DNA of 7,050 nucleotides from Nitrosopumilales archaeon CG_4_9_14_0_2_um_filter_34_16 (GCA_002788515.1 PFRJ01000127.1:1-7050), one strand, 5' to 3'. Positions 1-6,364 are shown, counted from the first letter of the stretch. The notes: generated from the letters alone by a model not told the origin. Translations and numbers: made by a program.

Positions 1-800
1 TTTGAAAGAATTTCTGCAACACATTTTTTCCTGTGCAGATGTAATTGATGGATTATTTTCTTTTCAATATCAGTTATCGATGTAGATAAAGACAAATTTT
101 CTACAAATCTGCATTTTTTTGACAGTTCTGAGTCAATCTCTCCGTAAAATTCTGTTTTTGCCTGACCTATGCCGCCAAGTAAAATTAATTCTGAATTCAA
201 GTCCATCTCTCTGACTTTGTGTGCCACTTTTTTGAAGAAGACGTGGATTTTTGTTTGTCTTGCCCTCAGGAATCGCCCTTGGCTCTGTCCGCCTTTTTTG
301 TGTCTTCCTTGCAAGTCAATGCGAAGCATGGATTCTTTGATAATCTGACTACCATGAAATCTTTGTATTCGTGCAGATTTTTGATCAATGGTAACTAACA
401 AAACACCATATTGGGTTTTCAAAATATCATTGAACGGTTTGATAAATGGCCTTTTACTTGCCATGTAAATGTAGGGAAGTTTTTTTGAGGTGCCAATCAC
501 TTTGATGTTTACTTTGTCATTATTTATCCATCCAAAAATGCAGAGCGTTTTTGTAAATTTTCCTGCAGATGTGGGGTTTTCTTTTAGTTCACTGATTCTT
601 TTTTCAATCTTTGATTCTATTTTTTCAAATGATTCATTTCGTTTTGTTTCTTGTAACAACGATATGGTTTCCTGCCCCTTACCATATGGATAGTACACAG
701 ATATGCATGCAGAGTCAATCTGCTTTATCTCACACAGGAATTGGTTTAGGCGCAACCACTCAGATGATGATATTTCAGAATGTTGTAGATCAGTATTCAC
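1..800 (-). CDS. eRF1/Vms1-like GGQ release-factor paralogue (partial, C-terminus off the left edge)
   Basis: An open frame on the minus strand gives 266 residues from a GTG at 800-798 and leaves the window without a stop. Residues 167-177 read HKKGGQSQGRF, with GGQ at 170-172 (bases 293-285). This is the peptidyl-tRNA hydrolysis loop of the eRF1/aRF1 superfamily, and it is followed by a basic helix (FLRARQTKIHVFFKKVAHKVREMD). The part before it (about 1-160) is predicted alpha/beta and has no TASNIKS or YxCxxxF motif, which true aRF1 uses to read stop codons. That points to ribosome rescue or quality control (Vms1/VLRF1-like) rather than normal termination; this role is inferred. The 26 in-frame codons between the TAA at 881-879 and this GTG hold no ATG, GTG or TTG, which fixes the start. 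The gene lacks the promoter box shared by other units here. Confidence 0.8.
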   Translation of the reverse strand, partial: MNTDLQHSEISSSEWLRLNQFLCEIKQIDSACISVYYPYGKGQETISLLQETKRNESFEKIESKIEKRISELKENPTSAGKFTKTLCIFGWINNDKVNIKVIGTSKKLPYIYMASKRPFIKPFNDILKTQYGVLLVTIDQKSARIQRFHGSQIIKESMLRIDLQGRHKKGGQSQGRFLRARQTKIHVFFKKVAHKVREMDLNSELILLGGIGQAKTEFYGEIDSELSKKCRFVENLSLSTSITDIEKKIIHQLHLHRKKCVAEILS

Positions 801-820
801 AAGTTTTCTTTTTTTCCGAT

Positions 821-893
821 GTAAATAACTGATACTTGTAACAGCATCGAAATGATTTCTCAGAGATTTTTTGTAAAATTATCAGTTTATATA
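821..893 (-). promoter_or_regulatory. Candidate TATA elements of the GGQ-protein gene
   Basis: Two minus-strand candidates are visible. TATATAAA at 893-886 is the better match to an archaeal TATA box, but it would give a leader of about 60 nt before the GTG at 800. TTATTTAC at 828-821 is weaker, but its centre is about 25 bp before the GTG, the spacing expected for a leaderless transcript. Neither is preceded by the TGGG box found at five other promoters in this window. Sequence alone does not decide between them. Confidence 0.4.
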
Positions 894-1160
894 CAAAATT
901 TGCACAACCTTTTAAAAAAATTGGACGTCAGGAAGACAATAAAATAATTTTGTAAAGGATTACACGGCCAAGGTTTTGAATTAAAGAGTTAGGGTTTGTG
1001 AGATTATTGTTTTAGCGATCTCAATCAATAGTGTCAAACTAATTCAATAATACAGCCTTATCAGGAAATACTAGTTAGAATAGTTGTTCTTCTGGGCGGA
1101 ATAACATAATCTCTGCTTTCTTTTTTAATTTTTTAGCCTGTAATAGGTGAATTTTATTCC

Positions 1161-1183
1161 AATTTGGGGATTTGGTTAAATTC
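1161..1183 (+). promoter_or_regulatory. Boxed promoter of the 1204 gene (TGGG box plus TATA)
   Basis: The 13-mer AATTTGGGGATTT (1161-1173) is followed by GG and the TATA-like octamer TTAAATTC (1176-1183). The octamer centre is 24.5 bp before the ATG at 1204, which fits a leaderless transcript starting at or next to the ATG. The same box, two-base gap and TATA register recur at four other starts in the window. Confidence 0.65.
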
Positions 1184-1203
1184 AATATTTACGTACTATT
1201 GTT

Positions 1204-1644
1204 ATGGATAATAATTCTAAATCTAACACAGAAAAACATGAAGAGAAAAAACTCTCTATATGTGATATAATGAAAGAAGATACTTCAGAAGTGATTAAAA
1301 AACTAGAATCACAAACACCTTCACTGTTTCAGAATTATTCCAACTTATATACTGCATATCTTCACATGTTTGATGATCTTTTTGGTACCTGTTACATCTC
1401 AGAAAAAGAATTTTTTGATAAATTAAACATCGATCCTGGGATATTAAAACAAATCAAAGAAAATTCTGAATCTATAAAGAACAACTATCTAGAAAGTATA
1501 GACATGAATACAAAGTATCTTGATGCATACATTAAGATGAGAATTTCTGTAATCAAGTCATTTGATAATTATGCTCATGTGATGATGGAATCATATGGAA
1601 AGTTTCTTTCACAATTCGATAAATTTTCCAGTTCATCAAAATGA
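1204..1644 (+). CDS. Hypothetical helical protein, 146 aa
   Basis: I do not recognise the family. The first 20 or so residues are charged and probably disordered (MDNNSKSNTEKHEEKK). The rest looks all-helical, with no signal peptide or membrane span. Aromatic residues recur across the middle (LFQNYSNLYTAYLHMFDDLF, 41-60) and the end (YAHVMMESYGKFLSQFDKF, 123-141). A stretch around 62-100 reads like a helical hairpin (EKEFFDKLNIDPGILKQIK). The two cysteines (20, 63) form no metal motif. The overall pattern, long amphipathic helices of about 146 residues, vaguely recalls phasins or PhaE-type proteins, but no signature supports that. The start is backed by the boxed TATA centred 24.5 bp upstream. 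The SRPBCC gene lies 64 bp downstream on the same strand and has its own copy of the same promoter. Confidence 0.75.
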   Translation: MDNNSKSNTEKHEEKKLSICDIMKEDTSEVIKKLESQTPSLFQNYSNLYTAYLHMFDDLFGTCYISEKEFFDKLNIDPGILKQIKENSESIKNNYLESIDMNTKYLDAYIKMRISVIKSFDNYAHVMMESYGKFLSQFDKFSSSSK

Positions 1645-1664
1645 GTTTTAATATATTTGGATAC

Positions 1665-1687
1665 AATCTGGGAAATTCTTCAAATAC
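1665..1687 (+). promoter_or_regulatory. Boxed promoter of the SRPBCC gene
   Basis: AATCTGGGAAATT (1665-1677), then CT, then TCAAATAC (1680-1687). The octamer centre is 25.5 bp before the ATG at 1709, consistent with leaderless transcription. It sits entirely in the 64-bp gap after the preceding gene, so the second gene can be transcribed on its own. The stretch resembles the promoter of the Rieske fusion gene, including AAATACTATC across and after the TATA. Confidence 0.65.
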
Positions 1688-1708
1688 TATCTCACAAATA
1701 ATTTTTTA

Positions 1709-2119
1709 ATGTTAATATCTGAAAAAATAACAATTGATGCTCCTGTAGATAGGGTTTGGAATCATTTACGAACATTACAAGATGCAGAGCAATATCTTCC
1801 AGTAGTCACAAAGTCTGAAGTACATGGAAGCGGTCTGGGAACCACTAGAATATGTGATGTTCAAATGGGTGACAAGTCATTTCAACTAGTGGAAACTTTG
1901 GTCAAACTAGATGATTCTCAAAAATCATTATCTATAACAGTGGATAACGCCCCTCCCCCAATGAAAGATCTTCTGATAAATTTTTCAGTTAGTGGAAACA
2001 GTGATTCATCTGAATTACAAGTCAGCACAGAATCCACGCAAACAGAAGAAAACGAAAAGATGATTATAGGAATAATCAATATGATTTGCAATGGGCTAAA
2101 ACAATTTCACGAAAAATAA
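1709..2119 (+). CDS. SRPBCC/START-like (polyketide cyclase/dehydrase type) protein, 136 aa
   Basis: The protein opens with the typical first strand and helix of the Bet v1-like SRPBCC fold: ISEKITIDAPVDRVWNHLRTLQDAEQYLP (3-31). It continues with alternating strands (TTRICDVQMGDKSFQLVETLVKLDD, 45-69; KSLSITVDNAPPPMKDLLINFSVSG, 72-96) and ends in a long C-terminal helix (EENEKMIIGIINMICNGLKQFHEK). The length of 136 residues is normal for the family. These proteins form a deep hydrophobic cavity and bind or modify small hydrophobic ligands, but no ligand or reaction can be read from this sequence. It is probably cytosolic, with no signal peptide or membrane span. It follows the 1204 gene in tandem and has its own boxed promoter, so the two may be co-regulated. 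Confidence 0.8.
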   Translation: MLISEKITIDAPVDRVWNHLRTLQDAEQYLPVVTKSEVHGSGLGTTRICDVQMGDKSFQLVETLVKLDDSQKSLSITVDNAPPPMKDLLINFSVSGNSDSSELQVSTESTQTEENEKMIIGIINMICNGLKQFHEK

Positions 2120-2299
2120 GTGCATTGTAATGCTTATCTCTTCGATTTAAAATTGTATAGTTTGATGATAATTTTAGAAGCTTGTCTGTTACTGTCAATG
2201 TTTTAAAAAAACACAATGATAGTAAAATCTTTGACTACCCAATACACTTTGATTTTATTGTTGCCAAAAGGAATTAGCATAAGATAAAACCCTAAAACC

Positions 2300-2322
2300 T
2301 TATCGAATATCAAGATCGATAA
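2300..2322 (-). terminator. Possible 3' hairpin after the malic enzyme gene
   Basis: TTATCGA (2300-2306) and TCGATAA (2316-2322) form a perfect 7-bp inverted repeat with a 9-nt loop. On the minus strand this begins 16 nt after the malic enzyme stop and is followed by the T-rich run GGTTTTAGGGTTTTATC. A further T7 on the minus strand lies at 2211-2205. The spacer 2120-2337 separates convergent genes and contains no coding frame I can support. Archaeal terminators depend mainly on T-tracts, so the hairpin's role is uncertain. Confidence 0.35.
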
Positions 2323-2337
2323 CTAAGAACAGTGTAA

Positions 2338-3492
2338 TTATTCTTGTAACTTTAGATTTTTAAGAGATTTTGTTATGTTTTTTTGCAATGCTTTGTTTTC
2401 AATTGATGGAATTATGTTGTTTGGAGACAATTTCTGATCAGGTATTGTCTTTGCAATGGCTAGCGAAGTAGCATATAGAATGTCCATAGTTATTTTTTGG
2501 ATTTTTAAATCCAATATGGACCTCATCAAATATGGAAAAACGATTGCGTTGTTTATCGTATTTTTGTATAGAAAACTGCCTGTAGCTATAATTTTTACTC
2601 CTCCTTTCTTTGCATCATATGGATTAATTTCCGGATAAGGGTTTGTAAGTGCAAATACTATTGGGTTTTTATTCATAGTTTTGATGGCTTCTAGTTTTAG
2701 AAGATCTTTAATTCCTGACACTCCGATAAATACATCCGCATTTTTTATTACCTCTGAGAGTTGTCCTTTTTCTTTTGGATTTGTAATTTTTGCAATTTCT
2801 ATTTTGTATTTGTTCATGTTGTTCTTTCGATTTTTGTAGATCACACCTTTTGAATCTAGCATAATGATATTTTGACATCCTGCAAAATTTAATAATTTTC
2901 CAACAAAATATCCTGCAGAGCCTGAACCAACTACGATGATTTTTATTTCAGATAGATTCTTTTTTACAATTTTTAATGCATTGATTAGTCCTGCAAGTGT
3001 GACAATTGCAGTACCTTGTCCATCGTCATGAAATACAGGAATTTTCAATCTTTTTTCAAGTTGTTTGTATATCTCTAAGACTTTTGGTGATTCTATATCT
3101 TCAAGATTTATGGCACTAAACATAGGCTCTATTGCCTCAACGATACCCACAATTTTCTTTTTATCCGTGGTGTTAAGACATATTGGAAATGCACTTAGTT
3201 TCCCATATTTTCGATATATCACGGATTTTCCCTCCATCACAGGTAATGACGCATCAGCTCCTACATTGCCCAATCCCAATAATCTGGTACCATCAGTTAT
3301 GATTGCGATATTGTTGCCTTTTGATGTTAGGACGTATTTAGACTCCGGATTTTTTATAATTTCTTTACATACAGATGCCACTCCTGGTGTGTAGATTAAT
3401 TGTAAATTTTTAGGAGATAAATTTGAAATTTTACTTTCAATGAATATTTTCCCTTGTAATTTTCTATGCAGTAAAATAGCTTTTTTTGACAA
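2338..3492 (-). CDS. Malic enzyme (NAD(P)-dependent, small bacterial/archaeal type), 384 aa
   Basis: It should catalyse oxidative decarboxylation of malate to pyruvate and CO2, linking the TCA intermediates to pyruvate. Family landmarks run in order: HRKLQGKI (9-16), IYTPGVASVC with the catalytic Tyr (Y34), ITDGTRLLGLGNVG (65-78), PVMEGK with the catalytic Lys (K89), INLEDI metal ligands (E131, D132), FHDD (154-157), a Rossmann GSGSAG (189-194), NPYPE (284-288) and INN (313-315). Two motifs are unusual: HDDGQGTA where HDDQHGTA or HDDQQGTA is usual, and ATGSFLYKNTINN where ATGRSDxPNQxNN is usual. Length fits the short family. The start is TTG (3492-3490): a TAG lies directly upstream in frame, and the next candidate would remove conserved residues. 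No boxed promoter is visible, and no clear TATA lies at the leaderless distance. A TTAAATA-like element lies around 3593-3580. Confidence 0.9.
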   Translation of the reverse strand: MSKKAILLHRKLQGKIFIESKISNLSPKNLQLIYTPGVASVCKEIIKNPESKYVLTSKGNNIAIITDGTRLLGLGNVGADASLPVMEGKSVIYRKYGKLSAFPICLNTTDKKKIVGIVEAIEPMFSAINLEDIESPKVLEIYKQLEKRLKIPVFHDDGQGTAIVTLAGLINALKIVKKNLSEIKIIVVGSGSAGYFVGKLLNFAGCQNIIMLDSKGVIYKNRKNNMNKYKIEIAKITNPKEKGQLSEVIKNADVFIGVSGIKDLLKLEAIKTMNKNPIVFALTNPYPEINPYDAKKGGVKIIATGSFLYKNTINNAIVFPYLMRSILDLKIQKITMDILYATSLAIAKTIPDQKLSPNNIIPSIENKALQKNITKSLKNLKLQE

Positions 3493-3613
3493 CTATTCAT
3501 TCACTGAAATCTAGTGTTAATGAAGATTATTCCATTTTATTGACTATGCCAATAACGATATTTACCATAAGCGACACTCAATATTTTATTTAACCAAAAT
3601 TTGAAAGGATATG

Positions 3614-3763
3614 CTAAGATTGATTTCTTCTTCTAATTAATTTCTTAATTCCTCTATAAGCTAACACGGGGATAATACAAGTTGGGCACCCAATTTTGGA
3701 TATAGAGCAACAACATAGACATTCACATTCTCCTTTGATATGCTTACAATCTTTACATTCCAT
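3614..3763 (-). CDS. Small cysteine-rich protein, 49 aa
   Basis: The ATG at 3763-3761 opens a 49-codon frame ending in TAG at 3616-3614. It contains nine cysteines (C3, C6, C13, C15, C17, C18, C19, C26, C29), arranged as CKDC, then CECLCCC, then CPTC. A short hydrophobic stretch (IIPVLAY, 30-36) and a basic tail (RGIKKLIRRRNQS) follow. Paired CxxC motifs and clustered cysteines suggest metal binding (zinc, or perhaps copper or iron-sulphur). No family is recognised. The start overlaps the last 11 bases of the zinc-ribbon gene in another frame, a tight arrangement typical of translational coupling. The chance occurrence of nine cysteines in 49 codons is low, which argues that the gene is real. 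Confidence 0.65.
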   Translation of the reverse strand: MECKDCKHIKGECECLCCCSISKIGCPTCIIPVLAYRGIKKLIRRRNQS

Positions 3764-3947
3764 ATTTTTTACTCTTGGGTTTTGAACGAAGTCTTAGCCT
3801 GCAGCAGGGACATGTAACTTCTTCAGTATGGAAAAACAATGCACAATAAGAACAATATTTTTGTCCCGAACTATATCTAAATCGTTCAAAGTTAGTGTTA
3901 TGAGTTGATTTGAATCTGATACAAATGCCTTTACATGTTTGTGCCAA
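3753..3947 (-). CDS. Small zinc-ribbon protein of thaumarchaeal CKGIC type, 64 aa
   Basis: The sequence has CKGIC (5-9) near the start, then GQKYCSYC (28-35) and TCPCCRLRLRSKPKS (45-59). C32, C35, C46 and C49 make a CxxC-x10-CxxC zinc ribbon; C5, C9 and C48 are extra. From memory, small proteins with CKGIC...GQKRC..C...W.G..CPCCG.RLR.KPR are common in several copies in Thaumarchaeota, and this looks like a divergent member; that comparison was not checked. The basic C-terminus (RLRLRSKPKSKK) could contact nucleic acid, but this is inference. The start is TTG (3947-3945): an in-frame TAA lies two codons upstream and there is no usable ATG. A boxed TATA centred 25.5 bp before the TTG supports this start. 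The gene overlaps the cysteine-rich gene downstream. Confidence 0.8.
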   Translation of the reverse strand: MAQTCKGICIRFKSTHNTNFERFRYSSGQKYCSYCALFFHTEEVTCPCCRLRLRSKPKSKKYGM

Positions 3948-3968
3948 TGTTTACTATTTTTTTATAAT

Positions 3969-3991
3969 CTATTTAAAAAAATCCCCAGATG
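3969..3991 (-). promoter_or_regulatory. Boxed promoter of the zinc-ribbon/cysteine-rich pair
   Basis: On the minus strand CATCTGGGGATTT (3991-3979) is followed by TT and the TATA octamer TTAAATAG (3976-3969). The octamer centre is 25.5 bp before the TTG at 3947, so transcription should start at the start codon. The box begins 10 bp after the stop of the DUF5996 gene, so the small pair has its own promoter downstream of that operon. Confidence 0.65.
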
Positions 3992-4000
3992 TTTCCTAAT

Positions 4001-4711
4001 CTAATGAAATGATTTTCTTGCAATGAAAAATAACTCAGTTAGTTTTTCTGCAGCATCTTTTGAAGTTAATTGTACTAGTTCATTCCATTCAACTTTGATA
4101 CCTTTCCATCCATCAGTATGCCATATTCCTATGGGAAGTGACTCTTTGATGATTCTATCTTCAAATGGCCAAGGGTTCATGTACAAATATGGCTTGGAGT
4201 ATTGTTCATCTCCTGGTGAGATGCCAATTCCAATCTGTTCGTCATTGTTTCCTGTAAACCATTCTAAAGAAAAATCAAAATGATGTGGCCATAAATGAAT
4301 TAGCGTGAAATGATTACGTAGATTCATTTGAAATAATTCTAATATCTGCACTGCTTTTTTTGCAAAATCATGATAACTTGATAATTCTTGCTCAGTTACT
4401 TTATTCAAATATTCCGCTGATATCTTTATATTTTTATCAAATGTGAAGGATTTTAATTTCTCTAAAATATCATCGTTTTTCAAATCAACAAATGATCCAA
4501 TTTCATTTTTAAGATATAATAATTGTCCAGTTATAAGATTGATTTTGATCTCAATTTTATTATCTATTAATCCTGTTGTGATACAATCATTTTGTAAAAA
4601 CAATCCATGGTGGCCAGAATGAGGTAATTCTTCTACAAGTTGTTGTTTGACTTCACCTATTGCAAAGCAAATTTCATGCAAGTTTTTGATTTTAAGTTCT
4701 GAATTAGGCAT
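4001..4711 (-). CDS. DUF5996 family protein, 236 aa
   Basis: The N-terminal third matches the DUF5996 pattern as I recall it: LHEICFAIGEVKQQL, then HHGLFLQNDCITTGLI (34-49) and a strand EIKINLITGQLLYL. The C-terminal half carries the strongest signature, HLWPHHFDFSLEWF (139-152), IGIGISPGDE (160-169), KPYLYMNPWPF (173-183) and later WHTDGWKGIKVEW (197-209). Conserved His, Trp and Asp residues in LWPHHFD and SPGDE suggest a metal or ligand site, but no activity is known to me for this family. There is no signal peptide or membrane span. The ATG overlaps the last 8 bases of the Rieske fusion gene (stop TAA at 4706-4704), so the two are almost certainly one transcript and probably work together. 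No separate promoter is visible for this gene. Confidence 0.8.
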   Translation of the reverse strand: MPNSELKIKNLHEICFAIGEVKQQLVEELPHSGHHGLFLQNDCITTGLIDNKIEIKINLITGQLLYLKNEIGSFVDLKNDDILEKLKSFTFDKNIKISAEYLNKVTEQELSSYHDFAKKAVQILELFQMNLRNHFTLIHLWPHHFDFSLEWFTGNNDEQIGIGISPGDEQYSKPYLYMNPWPFEDRIIKESLPIGIWHTDGWKGIKVEWNELVQLTSKDAAEKLTELFFIARKSFH

Positions 4712-6290
4712 GTTCTATTCCTGTTCCTGTTGAAATATCCATATCAGTAGTAATCAAATCATCATATTCTAGGGAATGCACATCATTTTTTCCTGTCGCT
4801 CGTGTAATTTCATCAATCTCCATTTTTAAAATTGATATGTAATTTACAAATCTTGCAACAGAATCATCAATACTGAATCTATCTCGAAGGTGTTGTTTTT
4901 GTGTAGCAATTCCAACTGGACAATTTCCAGTATGGCACGTTCTGTATTGCTGACATCCAATTGCAATCATTGCGGATGTGGCAATTGCAACAGCATCTGC
5001 CCCCATTGCAATGCTTTTACATATTTCACCTGATGTTCTGTATCCTCCTGTCATAACAAGGGATGTTTGACTTTGATGTTTATCTAAAAATTTTCTTGCC
5101 CTTGCAACAGCATATACTGCAGGCATTGCAAAATTATCTTTTACAAAAACAGGTGCCGCCCCTGTTCCTCCACCCCTTCCATCAATTGTAATAAAATCAG
5201 GCTCTGCATACAGCGCATATTCCAAGTCTTCCTCTACATGTCCTGCTGCAAATTTTATTCCGATTGGTCTGCCACCTGTAATGTCTTTGAGTTGTGATAC
5301 ATAATCTTTGAGATCTTGTTTACTGTTAATTTCAGTATTTCTTGCAGGAGAAATTTGATCTTGATCTATTGGAATTCCTCTTAGCTTTGCAATTTCAGGA
5401 GTTATCTTTTCTTTGAGTAAGTGACCACCCAAACCAGGTTTTGCAGATTGACCAATCTTGATTTCAACTGCATCAGCAGATTTTATCCAATCTTCATTTC
5501 TAGTGAATTTAGGAGTACTAATTTCATAGATGTATTTTCCAGCATTTTCAAATTCTCTTTGGTTTCGTCCCCCTTCCCCTGAGCATGTTGCAATATCCAT
5601 TTTTTTGGAACCGATTGCAAGTGCAGTTTTTGCCTCCTCTGATAGTGCTCCAAATGACATATGTGATACATAAACTGGCATTGAAATCTCTAAAGGAATT
5701 TTTGCAGTTTTTCCAATGATTGTTTTTAGATTAATGTTTTCTTCTTCTAACAAAGGAGTTCTGTACAGTTGAGCTGCTTTGAATAAAATATCATCAAACA
5801 TTGGAACATGCTTAAGAGTACCCATTGGGGCAATCTCTTTTACTTTCCACTTTGCTTTAGCAGCAATATTGTCCATTTCTGGTATTATCTTATCGTGCGT
5901 TCTCTCAAATCGTTGCTTTGTGTTGTGATCAAATCTTACTAGATAGTCTTTGTTTTTTCCAAGTTCTAACAACTGATCTTGATTGATGAAAATAGAGTCA
6001 CCTACTATATCTAATTCAAAAGTTGGAACCGAGTCTTCATACCCTTCCGGTCCCTTTCCAGTTTCCAAATCAAACTGCCAATTATGTAGTGAACATGTAA
6101 GATATCCAGAGTCGTCCAAAGATCCATCACCCAGGGATCCTCCCATGTGGGGACATTTGTTGTAAATAGCACTAAATTTTTTGTTTTGGTTAACTACTGC
6201 AATCTCAATGTTTTCTTTGTTGAAAACTTTTATCTTATTTTCTGAAATATCTGAAATATTGCAAAGTTTAATAAAATTTGATCCTGTCAT
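4704..6290 (-). CDS. Rieske [2Fe-2S] domain fused to an FMN/3Fe-4S glutamate-synthase-like domain, 528 aa
   Basis: Residues 1-105 form a Rieske ferredoxin domain: NKCPHMGGSLGDG (C46, H48) and TCSLHNWQFDL (C66, H69), giving CxH and CxxH cluster ligands. Residues from about 150 onward match the FMN-binding domain of glutamate synthase (Glu_synthase family): SHMSFGALSEEA (209-220), GEGGR (238-242), KIGQSAKPGLGG (278-289), DGRGGGTGAAP (370-380), and a 3Fe-4S motif C446, C452, C457 in GCQQYRTCHTGNCPVGIATQ. There is no glutaminase (GATase) domain and no NAD(P)H-binding subunit nearby. The enzyme therefore probably either uses free ammonia or another amine, or acts as an FMN oxidoreductase, with the Rieske domain passing electrons to the 3Fe-4S/FMN centre (inference). 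The usual HHDIYSIED segment reads DQDQISPARNTEI (309-321), so substrate may differ from true GltS. It is soluble and cytosolic, with an ATG start at 6290 and its own boxed promoter. Confidence 0.9.
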   Translation of the reverse strand: MTGSNFIKLCNISDISENKIKVFNKENIEIAVVNQNKKFSAIYNKCPHMGGSLGDGSLDDSGYLTCSLHNWQFDLETGKGPEGYEDSVPTFELDIVGDSIFINQDQLLELGKNKDYLVRFDHNTKQRFERTHDKIIPEMDNIAAKAKWKVKEIAPMGTLKHVPMFDDILFKAAQLYRTPLLEEENINLKTIIGKTAKIPLEISMPVYVSHMSFGALSEEAKTALAIGSKKMDIATCSGEGGRNQREFENAGKYIYEISTPKFTRNEDWIKSADAVEIKIGQSAKPGLGGHLLKEKITPEIAKLRGIPIDQDQISPARNTEINSKQDLKDYVSQLKDITGGRPIGIKFAAGHVEEDLEYALYAEPDFITIDGRGGGTGAAPVFVKDNFAMPAVYAVARARKFLDKHQSQTSLVMTGGYRTSGEICKSIAMGADAVAIATSAMIAIGCQQYRTCHTGNCPVGIATQKQHLRDRFSIDDSVARFVNYISILKMEIDEITRATGKNDVHSLEYDDLITTDMDISTGTGIEHA

Positions 6291-6319
6291 TTGTATTCTA
6301 TAAAAAAGTCAGAATGATA

Positions 6320-6342
6320 GTATTTATTGAAATTCCCAAATT
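6320..6342 (-). promoter_or_regulatory. Boxed promoter of the Rieske fusion/DUF5996 operon
   Basis: On the minus strand AATTTGGGAATTT (6342-6330) is followed by CA and ATAAATAC (6327-6320). The 14-mer TAATTTGGGAATTT is identical to the one at the doxX promoter. The TATA centre is about 33.5 bp before the ATG at 6290, some 8 bp further than at the other four boxed genes. A leader of about 7-8 nt is therefore expected. Confidence 0.65.
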
Positions 6343-6364
6343 ACTTCATCTTTTGATTTTTCTT

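Larger units (their letters stand above)
801..1203. other. Gene-free divergent spacer
   Basis: This spacer of about 400 bp lies between two divergently transcribed genes. I find no convincing coding frame: the longest short frame starting with ATG (851-946, plus) would encode 31 residues with no recognisable motif. It holds the promoter candidates of the GGQ-protein gene on its left side and the boxed promoter of the 1204 gene on its right side (1161-1183). A weak inverted repeat, TGAGAT (999-1004) with ATCTCA (1018-1023), is present. No tRNA, C/D-box RNA or repeat array is visible. Confidence 0.6.

Noticed and set aside
490..832. Two plus-strand frames of 67 and 73 codons
   Set aside because: They lie opposite the GGQ-protein gene, whose conserved motif is on the minus strand, and encode no recognisable sequence.
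851..946. 31-codon plus-strand frame in the divergent spacer
   Set aside because: It is lysine- and leucine-rich, as any AT-rich stretch would be, with no boxed or TATA promoter at the right distance and no recognisable motif.
999..1023. Inverted repeat TGAGAT/ATCTCA in the divergent spacer
   Set aside because: A 6-bp arm is expected by chance in a 400-bp AT-rich spacer, and it is not at a promoter position.
1647..1656. TTTAATATAT as TATA box for the SRPBCC gene
   Set aside because: It is about 57 bp from the ATG, while the boxed TCAAATAC sits at the leaderless distance shared with other genes.
2122..2133. Palindrome GCATTGTAATGC just after the SRPBCC stop
   Set aside because: The stem is only 5 bp with a 2-nt loop and no T-tract; it is too weak to call a terminator.
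2161..2200. Possible C/D-box RNA starting at TGATGA
   Set aside because: No CTGA D box or paired C'/D' motifs follow at a suitable distance.
4023..4283. Plus-strand frame of 86 codons
   Set aside because: It is antisense to the DUF5996 gene, over its conserved LWPHHFD and PWPF segments, with no family match of its own.
5483..5671. Minus-strand frame of 62 codons in another phase
   Set aside because: It is nested inside the Rieske/glutamate-synthase gene over conserved FMN-binding residues, and its product looks random.
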